The notes under the pieces: generated by a model
The model's input: the letters and a program-made list of their open reading frames with translations, nothing else
The model's database searches: none
Told to the model about the DNA's origin: nothing
NCBI GenBank assembly: GCA_025758045.1
Contig: CP107208.1
Coordinates: 1,674,001 to 1,738,000, forward strand
Direction of reading: 5' to 3'
From: Oscillospiraceae bacterium
Lineage (GTDB): Bacteria > Bacillota > Clostridia > Oscillospirales > Ruminococcaceae
DNA: 64,000 nt
Translations under genes and position numbers: made by a program
Shown here: positions 41,638 through 51,144 of the stretch, one piece after another
How positions within the stretch are numbered: position 1 is the first letter of the stretch
Layout: each line of letters starts with the position of its first letter

Positions 41638-42591
41638 ATGGATGAAATGAAAACCAACCCGCCGGTGCAAAATTCCCCGGCGGAACCGCCTAAAAAAGTC
41701 CGCCGCGTGGGCACGATGGCCTTTGCGGTGCTGCTCATCGCGGGTGGTGTACTGCTGCTGGCCCAGCAGTTCATGCCCAAGGCAAACCTGCTGGCTGTGT
41801 TAAAATTCGCGCCGGTCATCCTCATCGTGCTGGGCATCGAGGTGCTGGTCTACAGCACCAAGCCAAACGTAAAGATCAAGTTTGATTGGCTGGGCATTTT
41901 GGGCTGCGCGTTCGTCCTGGTCGTGGTGGGCACGGCGTCCCTGATACCGCTGGCCTGGCGCTGGCTGGGCGGCGCGGACCGCAACGCCGAAAAACGCATC
42001 GAGCAGCAGGTCGTGGACAGCATGTACGAGCAGCTTTCCGCCGACCCGGAGCTGAAAGCCAGCGTGACCTCGATGTACGCCAGCGTTGATTTTAACCGCA
42101 CCGATATGGAAAACGTGGACTACACGCTGGAGCCGGGCGACACCCTGATCCTGTACCTGAACTTCCGCCAGGACGCCGCCGGCAATGAGCCGGAGTTTGC
42201 CGCCAACTGTGCCGCCATTGTGCAGGCCGCCAAAGCCGCAGGCTGGAACTTTACCACCATGAATTTTGGCACCGAGGAAAATGTCGGCGGCGTGTATGAT
42301 ACTTACCGTGCCGAGTTCTCCCAATCCTTTGCCGACGGCTTGACCACCGAGCAGCTGGCCAGGCGGGTGCAGAAGGGCTACTACTATAACTACGATTGCT
42401 ACGACAGCAAAGAAGCCCGCGACAATGCCATCAAGGCTGACCTGCGGGAACAGATCAGCAATCGCTATGCCGATGAACACGACGACGTTTACCCCAGCGT
42501 TGATTACCTGAATGAGGAAACAGAACGCCAGTTCAACGCCCTCTACGGCAGCCAGACCACCGAAATTGCCACCCCGGAAAGCGCGGAGTAA
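41638..42591 (+). CDS. Membrane protein with LiaF/DUF5668-like N-terminal helices
   Basis: A 317-residue protein: a short cytoplasmic Pro-rich start, then three closely spaced helices (MAFAVLLIAGGVLLLAQQF, FAPVILIVLGIEVLVY, WLGILGCAFVLVVVGTASLIPL; ~residues 23-108) resembling the N-terminal part of LiaF/DUF5668 proteins, followed by ~200 charged residues predicted outside the membrane. No catalytic motif. It comes after the ECF sigma/anti-sigma genes and may act in the same stress response; that is inference. GCGAGG precedes the ATG. Confidence 0.78.
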   Translation: MDEMKTNPPVQNSPAEPPKKVRRVGTMAFAVLLIAGGVLLLAQQFMPKANLLAVLKFAPVILIVLGIEVLVYSTKPNVKIKFDWLGILGCAFVLVVVGTASLIPLAWRWLGGADRNAEKRIEQQVVDSMYEQLSADPELKASVTSMYASVDFNRTDMENVDYTLEPGDTLILYLNFRQDAAGNEPEFAANCAAIVQAAKAAGWNFTTMNFGTEENVGGVYDTYRAEFSQSFADGLTTEQLARRVQKGYYYNYDCYDSKEARDNAIKADLREQISNRYADEHDDVYPSVDYLNEETERQFNALYGSQTTEIATPESAE

Positions 42592-42595
42592 ATAA

Positions 42596-42946
42596 AGGCA
42601 ATACCGCATAATTCTAAGTGCCGATACGGCGAGCGAGGTGCGGCAGCTGCTAAGCCAAAAGCGCAGATAATACTTTGTGCTGCAAAGGTGAGCGCCGCCG
42701 GTGGCGGATACAGCGAACCGAAGCAGGGGCAGCGGTCGCAGAGTGCGAGGGGCTTTTGTCCCCGAAGCACGATGCGGGTACCGCAACCCGACATTATCGA
42801 GCATTTTGGCAACGCAGATGCCGTGCCGCACACCGAGCCGCAGCGAGGCGCTTCGGAGCGCAACCGACGCTTTGCGGCGGCTCTTGGCGCGGAGATCCGC
42901 CGGAGCGGTGCTTAAGCCGTCAGGCGGGAATTGTGCGGTATTGCCT
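42596..42946 (+). repeat. MITE-like foldback repeat, copy C (351 bp, longest)
   Basis: Starts AGGCAATACCGCATAATTC and ends GGAATTGTGCGGTATTGCCT. Flanked by AA on both sides. Compared with copy A it carries an extra block after GATAATAC (about 42673-42790) and a second extra block (about 42830-42898) shared with copy D. Confidence 0.87.
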
Positions 42947-42950
42947 AAAG

Positions 42951-43000
42951 CAAAAACACCCCCGGATGCACGAACCAATGTGCATCCGGGGGCGTTTTAT
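42951..43000. terminator. Bidirectional terminator
   Basis: Perfect 13-bp stem CCCCCGGATGCAC (42959-42971) / GTGCATCCGGGGG (42980-42992). CGTTTTAT follows on the plus side and GTGTTTTTG on the minus side, ending the MacB operon. Confidence 0.9.
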
Positions 43001-43015
43001 TTCGGATTTTAACGG

Positions 43016-44326
43016 TTATTCGTATCTCAAAGCTTCAATCGGGTCCAGCTTGGCGGCTTTGTTGGCGGGGTAATACCCGAAGAACACGCCAATGGCCATA
43101 CTGAAACCAACGGCCACTACGATGGAAGAAATCGTAGGCTTGCCCGGCACTTTCATCAGGGTGCTCAATCCCACACCGGCCGCGATACCCAGCACCACGC
43201 CGATGACACCGCCGATCAGGCAGAGGATCACGCTCTCGGTGATAAACTGCATGCGGATGGCCGACGCCGGGGCGCCCAGCGCCTTGCGGGTGCCGATCTC
43301 ACGGGTGCGCTCGGTGACCGAGACCATCATGATGTTCATAACGCCGATGCCGCCCACCAGCAGCGAGATGGCGGCAATGGCCGAGATGCCCAGAGACACG
43401 GTGTTCAGCATTTCGGTCATGCTTTCTACCAGGTTGGAAATGCTGGACGCGCTGACCGTCCAGCTGTCGTTGTAGGTGTAGTAGCTGGCGAAGAAATCGC
43501 CTACGGTGTTCACAAAACTGGTCACGTCCACGCCGTTGGCGGCCACCACCGTAAAGCTCTGGTAGCCGCTGGCGATGCCGGTGATGGTGCGGGCCACGTC
43601 CAGCGGGATGTAGATGTCCGTCTGGATGTCATCATCGCTGGTGGAACCGAACATGCTGGAATAGCTGTCCTCGGTGTATTTATACACACCTACGATGAAA
43701 TAGGTGTACAAAGTGCCGTCGCTGCCCTGCAGAGTGAAGGACTTGCCGATGGCATCCTGCGGGCTGCCGCCGATGGCCTGGGTGACGAACTTCTCCGAGA
43801 CACAGGCCAGCATACGGCCCGTGTCTTTGGCATCGTCCAGCCAGCGGCCGTATAAGATTTGCGAGTCATCGTCCTTGTTGGCCAGCGTGTCGTGGTTTAC
43901 GCCGCTGACTGAGGCTTTGATGGTCGTGGTGGGGTCGCCGTATTTAGAAATCGTCTCCTGGCCGACGTCCACCGTGTATTCAAAGTGGTCTACCTTGTCA
44001 GGAAAAGCTGCATAAAAATCATGGATCATCGCATCGGTAATGCGGTCGCTTTCGCCGGGGGTCTCGTCCATAAAGCGGCGCAGCGTCACACCCTGGGCCG
44101 TGCCCTGGGTATCGCCGGAGGTTTTCTGCTTGACCGTTACCGTAATGTTGCTTACGCCCATGCCGGACATTGAGTCAGTGACCGAGCCGGTCATGCTGTT
44201 GCCCACCGTGACAATGGCAATGACCGCCGCAATGCCGATGATGATGCCCAGCATGGTCAGCAGGCTGCGCATCTTGTTGCTGCGCACGCTGGCAAAGGCC
44301 ATGCTGATATTCTCAAAGAGCTGCAC
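43016..44326 (-). CDS. MacB-like ABC exporter permease
   Basis: A 436-residue FtsX/MacB-type permease: one N-terminal helix (MLGIIIGIAAVIAIVTVGNSM), a ~230-residue extracytoplasmic MacB core domain, and three C-terminal helices with ISLLVGGIGVMNIMMVSVTERTREIGTRKALGAP, the classical coupling segment. With the upstream ATPase and adaptor it forms a tripartite-style exporter, which in Firmicutes often handles antimicrobial peptides or other amphiphiles. The start is GTG at 44326 with AGGGGA nine bases upstream; a longer TTG frame contains that site. Overlaps the ATPase gene by 14 bases. Confidence 0.93.
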   Translation of the reverse strand: MQLFENISMAFASVRSNKMRSLLTMLGIIIGIAAVIAIVTVGNSMTGSVTDSMSGMGVSNITVTVKQKTSGDTQGTAQGVTLRRFMDETPGESDRITDAMIHDFYAAFPDKVDHFEYTVDVGQETISKYGDPTTTIKASVSGVNHDTLANKDDDSQILYGRWLDDAKDTGRMLACVSEKFVTQAIGGSPQDAIGKSFTLQGSDGTLYTYFIVGVYKYTEDSYSSMFGSTSDDDIQTDIYIPLDVARTITGIASGYQSFTVVAANGVDVTSFVNTVGDFFASYYTYNDSWTVSASSISNLVESMTEMLNTVSLGISAIAAISLLVGGIGVMNIMMVSVTERTREIGTRKALGAPASAIRMQFITESVILCLIGGVIGVVLGIAAGVGLSTLMKVPGKPTISSIVVAVGFSMAIGVFFGYYPANKAAKLDPIEALRYE

Positions 44327-45155
44327 GTTTGCCACTCCCCTTTCTTTCGCCCACAATCAGCCCGTCCCGCAGGGTCAGCACACGCTCACATTCGTCGGCC
44401 AGCTCGGGGTTGTGGGTGATGAGCACGATGGTTTTGTGGTAGGTGTTGTGCATTTCATGGAACAGATCCATGACGGTGCGGCTGGTCTGGCTGTCCAGCG
44501 CGCCGGTGGGCTCATCGGCCAAAATCAGCGCCGGTTCGTTGACCATGGCGCGGGCGATGGCTACACGCTGCTTCTGGCCGCCGGAAAGCTCGTTGGGCTG
44601 GTGCTTCATGCGCTCGCCCATGCCTACGCGCTCCAGCCATTCCTTGGCGCGGCGGGTGCGCTCACCGCCGGGCACACCGGCGTACAGCATCGGCAGCTCG
44701 ACGTTTTTCAAGGCGCTCTGCCGGCCGATCAGATTGTAGGTCTGGAACACAAAGCCAATCTTGCGGTTACGGATATCGGCCAACTGGTTATCTTTGGCGT
44801 CATGGATGTTCACGCCGTCCAGCGTGTACTCACCGGAGGTGGGCTTATCCAGCACGCCGATGATGTTCATCAGGGTGGATTTGCCGGAGCCGGACTCGCC
44901 CACGATGGCCACAAATTCACCGGGGTAGACCGTCAAATCGATGCCGTGCAGAATTTCCAACTCATTGGGCTTGCCGATGTAGTAGCTTTTGCGGATGCCG
45001 TGCATCTCAATCAGCGGCTTTTTGGTTTCCGGGACAGGGGAGACAGGCTGCGGGGCATCATTCTGGGTCAGCAGGCTTGCAGCGATCTGTTTGGCAAAGG
45101 CTTCGGTATCGCGGGCGTCGGCGCCGCGGCGGATGGGGGTAGGGCTCTGGCTCAT
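44313..45155 (-). CDS. MacB-type ABC exporter ATPase
   Basis: A 280-residue ATP-binding protein with an unusual ~50-residue N-terminal extension before the ABC domain (MHGIRKSYYIG). Walker A is GESGSGKST (~residues 85-93), followed by the Q-loop FQTYNLI, the signature LSGGQKQRVAIARA (~190-203), Walker B ALILADEPTGALD and the H-loop ITHNP. It powers the adjacent permease. ATG overlaps the adaptor stop (ATGA); GGAGG six bases upstream. The C-terminal GERKGSGKRAAL tail is basic. Confidence 0.95.
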   Translation of the reverse strand: MSQSPTPIRRGADARDTEAFAKQIAASLLTQNDAPQPVSPVPETKKPLIEMHGIRKSYYIGKPNELEILHGIDLTVYPGEFVAIVGESGSGKSTLMNIIGVLDKPTSGEYTLDGVNIHDAKDNQLADIRNRKIGFVFQTYNLIGRQSALKNVELPMLYAGVPGGERTRRAKEWLERVGMGERMKHQPNELSGGQKQRVAIARAMVNEPALILADEPTGALDSQTSRTVMDLFHEMHNTYHKTIVLITHNPELADECERVLTLRDGLIVGERKGSGKRAAL

Positions 45156-47011
45156 TGTCCGCCTCCCGGCCCGCCGTCAGGGCCGCCTGCCGGGGCATCG
45201 CCGCCGCCCATCACAACAGTGCCCTCGGGCATGTTGCTGGGGTCGCCTACATACAGGTCGCCGTTTTCCATCTGCTGCACGCCGTCGGGCAGGGTGGAGT
45301 CGTTGCTGGTCTCAATACCCTGGGTCAGGTCGGCGCTGGAGCGGATCACATCGCCCTCCTGCAGGTCGCTGCCGGTGATCTCCACATAGAAATCGTTGGT
45401 GTCGCCGGTGGTCACGGTCACCTGCTCAAAGGTCATATCCACGCCTTCGCCGCCGGTCTTGCGCAGCACGTAGCTGCTGCCGTCGTCGGCGGTGCCCACA
45501 GCGTCGCGGGGCACGATAAAGACGTTGTCTTTCTCGCTGATAACGATCTCCACCTTGGCGGAAATGCCGATCAGCAGGCCGTCCGCATCGCCATTGACCA
45601 CGACCTTGGCGCCGAAGCTGCCCGTGTCGTTGGCAACAGGGTCGATCTGGGTCAGGGTGCCGTCGATCACAGCGTCGCCGGTGGCATCGCTGGTGATGTG
45701 GCAGGTCATGCCGGTAGAAAGTTTAGGCACGCTGTTGGCGGGAATGGTCACGTCCACCACCAGTGCATCGGTATTCTGGATGGTAGCCACGGTGCCGCTG
45801 CAGACCGAACCAACGGTAGCATTCAGCGCCGTGATGGTGCCGTCCATCGTGGCAGTCAGGGTGCAGTCCTCCAGGGTGCTGCGCAGTGTTTCCAGATTGT
45901 CCGGGGTACGCTGGGCCTGCTCCAGCTTGGTAGCGCTGTCCTCCACATTCTGGGATTTGTTCAGCAGGTTGGAGTAGTTCTTCTCCTGGTCGTAGCTGTC
46001 GTGGGCTGCCTTGACCTGCTGCTCACAGGTACTGATCTGGGTATTGGCAGTGTCGACAGCGTTCTTAGCGGAGTCCAGGGCGGATTCCGCCTGATTCTTG
46101 GTGCTGTCGGCGTTTTTCAGGGCGTCCGAAATATTGTTGAAACCGTACAGGCCCAAAGAGGGAGCAGAGCAGCTGTTCTGGGCATCCGTCAGGGAAGATT
46201 GTGCGCTTTGGTAGGTTTCCTGCGCGGACTTCAAGTTGTCGTTGGCGGCGTTCATTGCGTCCTTGTTGGCGTCGCTGGGGTCAGCGTTGTAAGCCGCAAT
46301 GGCGCTGTTTACGGCGGAGATAGCCTGATTCTGGGCATCGGCAGCGGCGTTCAGCGCGGCGGTGTAGGTGCTGATGCTGGCCGAAGCGCTGTCATAGGCG
46401 GATTTCAGCGTGTTATAGTCAGATACCGCAGTATCGTAGGTGCTCTGGGTCTTGCGCTCGTTCTCCTGCGCCTTGGTCAGGGCATCCTTGGCATCCTGCA
46501 AATTCTGGTCAGCCTGGTCGATCTTGGCCTGCAGGTCGATGAGGCTATTCTCGTGCTGCACGGTGGAAGTTTCCAGGTCGGCGGTAGCACGGTCATAACT
46601 GGTCTGGGCCGATTTCAGTGTGTCGCCGTAGCTTTCCTCGGCACTTTCGATCTGCTTTTCCAGGTCGGAGGTGTCCAGCGTGGCAATGACGTCACCCTTT
46701 TTCACGGTATCGCCCACGGCCACCTTGACCTCGCTGACCTTGTACAGCTTGGCCGAATCTGCCACGGTGACGCTGGCCTCGTAGCCGGATTTGACGGTGC
46801 CGTTCACACTCACCGAGTCGGTCAGGCTTGTCTTTTGCAGGGTGGAGGTGCGCACGAACTGGTAGGTGGAACCGGCGGCCTTTTTGCCGCCCAGCACAGC
46901 GCGCAGCACCAGCACAGCTGCGATCAGCACCACAAGCAGCAGGGCAGTCAGCTTTTTATGCTTGCTGAACCATGCCAGCGGATTGTGCCGGGTCTTTACG
47001 GTATCTTCCAT
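45152..47011 (-). CDS. MacA-like membrane-fusion/adaptor protein
   Basis: A 619-residue HlyD/MacA-type adaptor. N-terminal anchor LTALLLVVLIAAVLVLRAVLGG (~residues 22-43), biotinyl-lipoyl half (VAVGDTVKKGDVIATLD), a very long coiled-coil hairpin rich in Ala/Ser/Gln/Asn (~residues 115-360), the second lipoyl half (TMDGTITALNATVGSVCSG) and beta-barrel domains, ending in a Gly/Pro-rich tail (GDAPAGGPDGGPGGGQ). ATG 47011 with AGGAAGG upstream is chosen over an earlier in-frame start. It links the MacB-like pump to the cell envelope. Confidence 0.92.
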   Translation of the reverse strand: MEDTVKTRHNPLAWFSKHKKLTALLLVVLIAAVLVLRAVLGGKKAAGSTYQFVRTSTLQKTSLTDSVSVNGTVKSGYEASVTVADSAKLYKVSEVKVAVGDTVKKGDVIATLDTSDLEKQIESAEESYGDTLKSAQTSYDRATADLETSTVQHENSLIDLQAKIDQADQNLQDAKDALTKAQENERKTQSTYDTAVSDYNTLKSAYDSASASISTYTAALNAAADAQNQAISAVNSAIAAYNADPSDANKDAMNAANDNLKSAQETYQSAQSSLTDAQNSCSAPSLGLYGFNNISDALKNADSTKNQAESALDSAKNAVDTANTQISTCEQQVKAAHDSYDQEKNYSNLLNKSQNVEDSATKLEQAQRTPDNLETLRSTLEDCTLTATMDGTITALNATVGSVCSGTVATIQNTDALVVDVTIPANSVPKLSTGMTCHITSDATGDAVIDGTLTQIDPVANDTGSFGAKVVVNGDADGLLIGISAKVEIVISEKDNVFIVPRDAVGTADDGSSYVLRKTGGEGVDMTFEQVTVTTGDTNDFYVEITGSDLQEGDVIRSSADLTQGIETSNDSTLPDGVQQMENGDLYVGDPSNMPEGTVVMGGGDAPAGGPDGGPGGGQ

Positions 47012-47096
47012 TTGGTATTCCTTCCTCTTTAACGGGGTGGTAAATTTTGACTTTGGCATTATAGCATGAATTTGTGTAAAAGTTTTGTATGAGGTG

Positions 47097-47125
47097 TGAA
47101 AAAAGGCCCCGCAAGTGGGGGCCTT
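47097..47125 (-). terminator. Terminator between the 179-aa gene and the exporter genes
   Basis: AAGGCCCC (47103-47110) / GGGGCCTT (47118-47125), followed on the minus strand by TTTTTTCA. The exporter genes downstream may be reached by read-through or by their own promoter. Confidence 0.8.
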
Positions 47126-47133
47126 CCAAAAAA

Positions 47134-47673
47134 TTATTTTCCAAACAGCGCACTAATTCCGCTGAACGTATTCGTGATCGTCTCCACCTGCTGCTGCAGT
47201 TTATTCACGTTGTCCATCAAGGTGGGCAAACCTTGCAGCACGGTGTTCAGGCTGTCCACATCCAGCTGCTTCAGCTGCTCGGTGATGGCAGGCAGGTCCT
47301 GCATCATGTTGTTCAGTTCATCGGGGTCCAGCGTGTCCAGGCTGCTTTGCAGGGTGTCGGCCAGTTCGTTTACCTGTGTGCAGGCGGTCATGACCTCTTT
47401 ATAGGCTTGGTCCATGTGGTTCCAGAACAGCCCCAGCACCACCAGCAGCACTACCGTGATGATGATGGTCAGCAGCATGCGCAGGCGCTGGTTTTTCATA
47501 ATGCTGCGGTTCTGCTCGTCCTGCAGTTCCAGCTGGGCTTCAATGCGGTTCAGCTGGGCTTTCAGGTCGGCGGCGTCCAGTTTGCCGTCGCCGGTCTCGT
47601 CGTTATGGGCATCCAGTTCGGCCACGCGGCTGGCCAGCTGTTCGTCCATCTTGCGGTTCAGTTTCTCGTCCAT
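47134..47673 (-). CDS. Membrane protein with flanking coiled coils, linked to the two-component system
   Basis: A 179-residue protein. Residues ~1-60 are charged and helical (RVAELDAHNDETGDGKLDAADLKAQLNRIEAQL), including a DxxxDGKLDxxD stretch that resembles an EF-hand-like loop. One membrane helix follows (MLLTIIITVVLLVVLGLFW, ~residues 67-85), then a Leu/Asp/Gln-rich coiled-coil tail. No known family. AAAGGAG before the ATG; it starts 13 bp after the histidine kinase gene, so it belongs to that operon. Perhaps an accessory of signalling or export. Confidence 0.78.
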   Translation of the reverse strand: MDEKLNRKMDEQLASRVAELDAHNDETGDGKLDAADLKAQLNRIEAQLELQDEQNRSIMKNQRLRMLLTIIITVVLLVVLGLFWNHMDQAYKEVMTACTQVNELADTLQSSLDTLDPDELNNMMQDLPAITEQLKQLDVDSLNTVLQGLPTLMDNVNKLQQQVETITNTFSGISALFGK

Positions 47674-47686
47674 ACGGGGTCTCCTT

Positions 47687-49198
47687 TCAGGCTTGCGGCC
47701 CGGTGCGGACGTCCCGCATCACGAACCAGAAGGTGGAGCCCTGCCCTATGGCGCTGTTTACGCCAAAGGCAAAGCCGTGCTGCTGTAAAATTGCTTTGGT
47801 AATGGAAAGCCCAAGCCCGGTGCCCACTTTGCCGGAATCCTGCCGTGCGCGGTAGTAGCGGTCAAAGATATAGGGCAGATCCTCCGGCGGGATGCCGGGG
47901 CCGTGATCCTCGATCTCCACGCGGCAGCCGTCCGGCTGGGGCAGCACCCGCAGCATCACCTGGCCGTCCGCACCGATGTGGTGGAAGGCGTTGCCCAAGA
48001 GGTTATGCAGCACCCGCTCCATCATGGCGGGGTCGGCCCGCACCGGGGCGGCCTCGTCGGCCTGCAACTCCAGATGCCAGTGGTTCTGGTCGCACAGGGC
48101 GTCGTAGCGGCCCGCAACTTCAAAGCAAAGTTCGCCCATGTCAAAATCAATGAGGTTGGGCTTTTCGGCACCGCTCTGCACCTTGCTCAGCTCCATCACG
48201 CTGTTGACCAGTGCCGACAGACGGTCGGTCTCGTCCACAATGATGTTGCACTGCTCGGTGCGCTTTTCGGCGTCAGTGCCGGTCAGGTCGCGCACAGTCT
48301 CGGCGTAGCCCTTTATCAGGGTCAGCGGGGTGCGCAGGTCGTGGCTGACATTGGCCAGAATGTCTTTTTCCAGCTGGGCGCTGCGCTTGACCTCAGCGGC
48401 CATGTGGTTGAAATCCTCGGCCAGCTGGCCAATCTCGTCATGGTGTACAACGGGCAGCTGGATATCATAGTTGCCGGCAGCAATCTCTTTTGCACCGCTG
48501 GAAAGCTGCTGCACCGGCCGGGTGAACCACCGGCTGAACAGCATGGCAAACAGCAGATCCAGCACCAGCAAGATCAGCGCCACCGGCCACAGGATGCTGC
48601 GCAGCACCTCGGCGGCTGTGGCGATCTGTGCCATGCCGGTGGACACGATGATGCCGTACTTGCCGTCCGCCGAAAGCTGGCCCACCAGCATCTGCCGGGT
48701 GGAGCCGATCTGCACGATCTTGTACAGTGAGCCTTCCTCGAACAATTCCTGCCTAAAGGTGATGAGCTGGCGGGTGTTGAGGTTGTACCCGAACTCCCCG
48801 CTGAACGAGCCGCTGCTCTCGTGCAGCAGGCAGGGGAACATGCTCTCGTAGGCTTTCAGGCAGCGCAGTGTCGAATCGCTGAAGTCGACGCAGTAGCCGT
48901 CCATATTGATCTTTTTGTCGGAAAAGGTCTGGCCTAAAGCAGTCCAAAAATCATCGTCCAGCTGCAAAACACCGAAATCCCGGCTGGAAATTTCGGAGTC
49001 GGTCTGGTCAAAAATGGCCGTGATGGCGCTGGCTTTGTTGGTCAGGTTTTGGCGGATGGTGGCGTTATATTTCGGGGCCAGCGCGTAGGTGATGATGCCC
49101 CAGATCAGCCCCACGGTCAGCAGGGTCATGGCCCCGATGAAGAACATCAGCTGCCAGCGGATGCTGATGGACGGGGCGCGCTTTTTAGCGTTTTTCAA
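47687..49198 (-). CDS. Two-component sensor histidine kinase
   Basis: A 503-residue kinase: TM1 (WQLMFFIGAMTLLTVGLIWGI, ~15-35), a ~155-residue extracytoplasmic sensor, TM2 (ILWPVALILLVLDLLFAML, ~193-211), HAMP (RPVQQLSSGAKEIAAGNYDI), HisKA with the phospho-His in LANVSHDLRTPLTLIKGYAE (~280), and HATPase motifs N box LLGNAFHH, G1 EDHGPGIP, F box YIFDRYYRA and G2 GTGLGLSI. It phosphorylates the response regulator encoded upstream. Start is TTG at 49198 with AAGGGAAG upstream. Confidence 0.95.
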   Translation of the reverse strand: MKNAKKRAPSISIRWQLMFFIGAMTLLTVGLIWGIITYALAPKYNATIRQNLTNKASAITAIFDQTDSEISSRDFGVLQLDDDFWTALGQTFSDKKINMDGYCVDFSDSTLRCLKAYESMFPCLLHESSGSFSGEFGYNLNTRQLITFRQELFEEGSLYKIVQIGSTRQMLVGQLSADGKYGIIVSTGMAQIATAAEVLRSILWPVALILLVLDLLFAMLFSRWFTRPVQQLSSGAKEIAAGNYDIQLPVVHHDEIGQLAEDFNHMAAEVKRSAQLEKDILANVSHDLRTPLTLIKGYAETVRDLTGTDAEKRTEQCNIIVDETDRLSALVNSVMELSKVQSGAEKPNLIDFDMGELCFEVAGRYDALCDQNHWHLELQADEAAPVRADPAMMERVLHNLLGNAFHHIGADGQVMLRVLPQPDGCRVEIEDHGPGIPPEDLPYIFDRYYRARQDSGKVGTGLGLSITKAILQQHGFAFGVNSAIGQGSTFWFVMRDVRTGPQA

Positions 49199-49213
49199 AG
49201 CGCAGCACTTCCC

Positions 49214-49900
<687 letters not shown>

Positions 49901-50020
49901 AAGGATGACCTCCTCATTTACCTCTATTTATAATAATAACACAATACAATGTGATGATGGAAGAATTGTGAAAACTTTTGGGAAAAAGTTTTAAAACTTC
50001 TTTTTGATTGGTGGCCACCC

Positions 50021-50053
50021 GGCCCTGCCTGTCCTGCGGCAGGGCCTTTTATA
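50021..50053 (+). terminator. Terminator-like hairpin in the 49901-50239 gap
   Basis: GGCCCTGCC (50021-50029) / GGCAGGGCC (50038-50046) then TTTTATA. No plus-strand gene precedes it. A second AT hairpin AAAACTTTT/AAAAGTTTT lies just upstream (about 49972-49993). The rest of the gap shows no convincing gene. Confidence 0.5.
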
Positions 50054-50239
50054 ACGGATGGCCCTGTTAGCGCTTCCTTTACGTCCGCAAGGGTGCCATC
50101 CTCTACCGCACCCCGCATTGCGAGCACGTCATGCGGGCGGGCAGCGGCGGCATGGTCAACAGCAACATGTTGCCATAAGTAAAAACAGCTTGCATTTTGC
50201 CGCGCCGCGCGGTACAATGGCGGCGGAGCGTGAAAGATT

Positions 50240-51085
50240 ATGATTTTGCTAGTAATACTTGTGATTTTGGCTGCGCTGGTGCTATTTGCCGTCTGGCCCG
50301 GCGCTAAGCGCGAGGACCTGCGGGCCCCGTTCTATGGCCGCAACTATGCCCACCGCGGCTACTTCGGCAAGGACCAGCGCCCGCCGGAAAACAGCCTGCC
50401 CGCTTTTGCCGCCGCGGCCCGCCACGGCTACGGCATTGAACTGGACGTACAGTTTACGTCTGACCATAAGCTGGTGGTTTTCCACGATGATACGCTGGAC
50501 CGCATGACCCCCGGCAAGGGCTTTGTCCACGATGTCGCATGGGCGGAGTTCTCCGCCATGCCGCTGGCGGGCAGCGATGACCACCCGCCGCTGTTTGCCG
50601 ACATGCTGCGCACTGTGGCCGAGGCCAATCCCGCCACGCCGCTGATCGTCGAGATTAAGAGCCGCCACGAGTACACCAAGCCCTACCTGGAGGACCTTTG
50701 CCGTGCCACCCTGGCCGCACTGAAAGCCTACCCCGGCCCCTACTGCATCGAGAGCTTCGACCCCCGCGTGGTGGGCATCATCCGCCACCAGGCGCCCGGC
50801 GTGCTACGCGGTCAGCTGTCCGACAGTTACCGCAGCTACCGCCATGACGGCACCCATCCCGTCCCGGCGTATGTGTTGTCCCACTGCTTTGGCAACTTTT
50901 TGGGCCGGCCGGATTTTATTGCCTGGTGCCCCGATAAGCGCAACTGGGCTGTCCGCCTGGCCGACGCCCTGGGCGCGATGCCGGTGATGTGGACCGCCCT
51001 GCCGGAACATAACACCAAGCAGCTGGAAGCCGAGAACGATGCTGTGATCTTCCAGTGGTACGAGCCGGTGGAAAAATACAAATAA
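50240..51085 (+). CDS. Glycerophosphodiester phosphodiesterase family protein
   Basis: A 281-residue GDPD. N-terminal membrane segment (ILLVILVILAALVLFAVWP), then the catalytic TIM barrel: NYAHRGY (His), ENSLPAFAAAARHGYGIELDVQFTSDHKLVVFHDDTLDRMT (Glu/Asp metal ligands and catalytic His), LIVEIKSR, and a C-terminal DFIAWCPDKRNW/VMWTALPE region. It hydrolyses glycerophosphodiesters or related lipid head groups, probably at the membrane. RBS GGAGCG. Isolated gene. Confidence 0.93.
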   Translation: MILLVILVILAALVLFAVWPGAKREDLRAPFYGRNYAHRGYFGKDQRPPENSLPAFAAAARHGYGIELDVQFTSDHKLVVFHDDTLDRMTPGKGFVHDVAWAEFSAMPLAGSDDHPPLFADMLRTVAEANPATPLIVEIKSRHEYTKPYLEDLCRATLAALKAYPGPYCIESFDPRVVGIIRHQAPGVLRGQLSDSYRSYRHDGTHPVPAYVLSHCFGNFLGRPDFIAWCPDKRNWAVRLADALGAMPVMWTALPEHNTKQLEAENDAVIFQWYEPVEKYK

Positions 51086-51094
51086 CATACAAAA

Positions 51095-51143
51095 CGCAGC
51101 CCCCGCATACCATTATGTGAAAACGAATGGCAGGGGGGCTGCG
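51095..51143 (+). promoter_or_regulatory. Ribosome-site-sequestering stem before the DUF4830-like gene
   Basis: CGCAGCCCCC (51095-51104) pairs perfectly with GGGGGCTGCG (51134-51143), which contains the only ribosome site for the ATG at 51145. The loop is about 29 bases. It would hold translation down unless melted or bound. Confidence 0.65.
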
Positions 51144-51144
51144 T

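Noticed and set aside
42688..43012. Small frames inside repeat copy C
   Set aside because: They arise from the repeat and its terminator; not conserved in the other copies.
45155..47032. Long open frame antisense to the MacA-like gene
   Set aside because: Gly/Val-rich shadow of an Ala/Asp-rich coiled coil; no start signal.
50058..50243. Possible gene remnant in the gap before the GDPD gene
   Set aside because: Short frames with neither homology nor a ribosome site; could be a decayed fragment but there is nothing to support a product.
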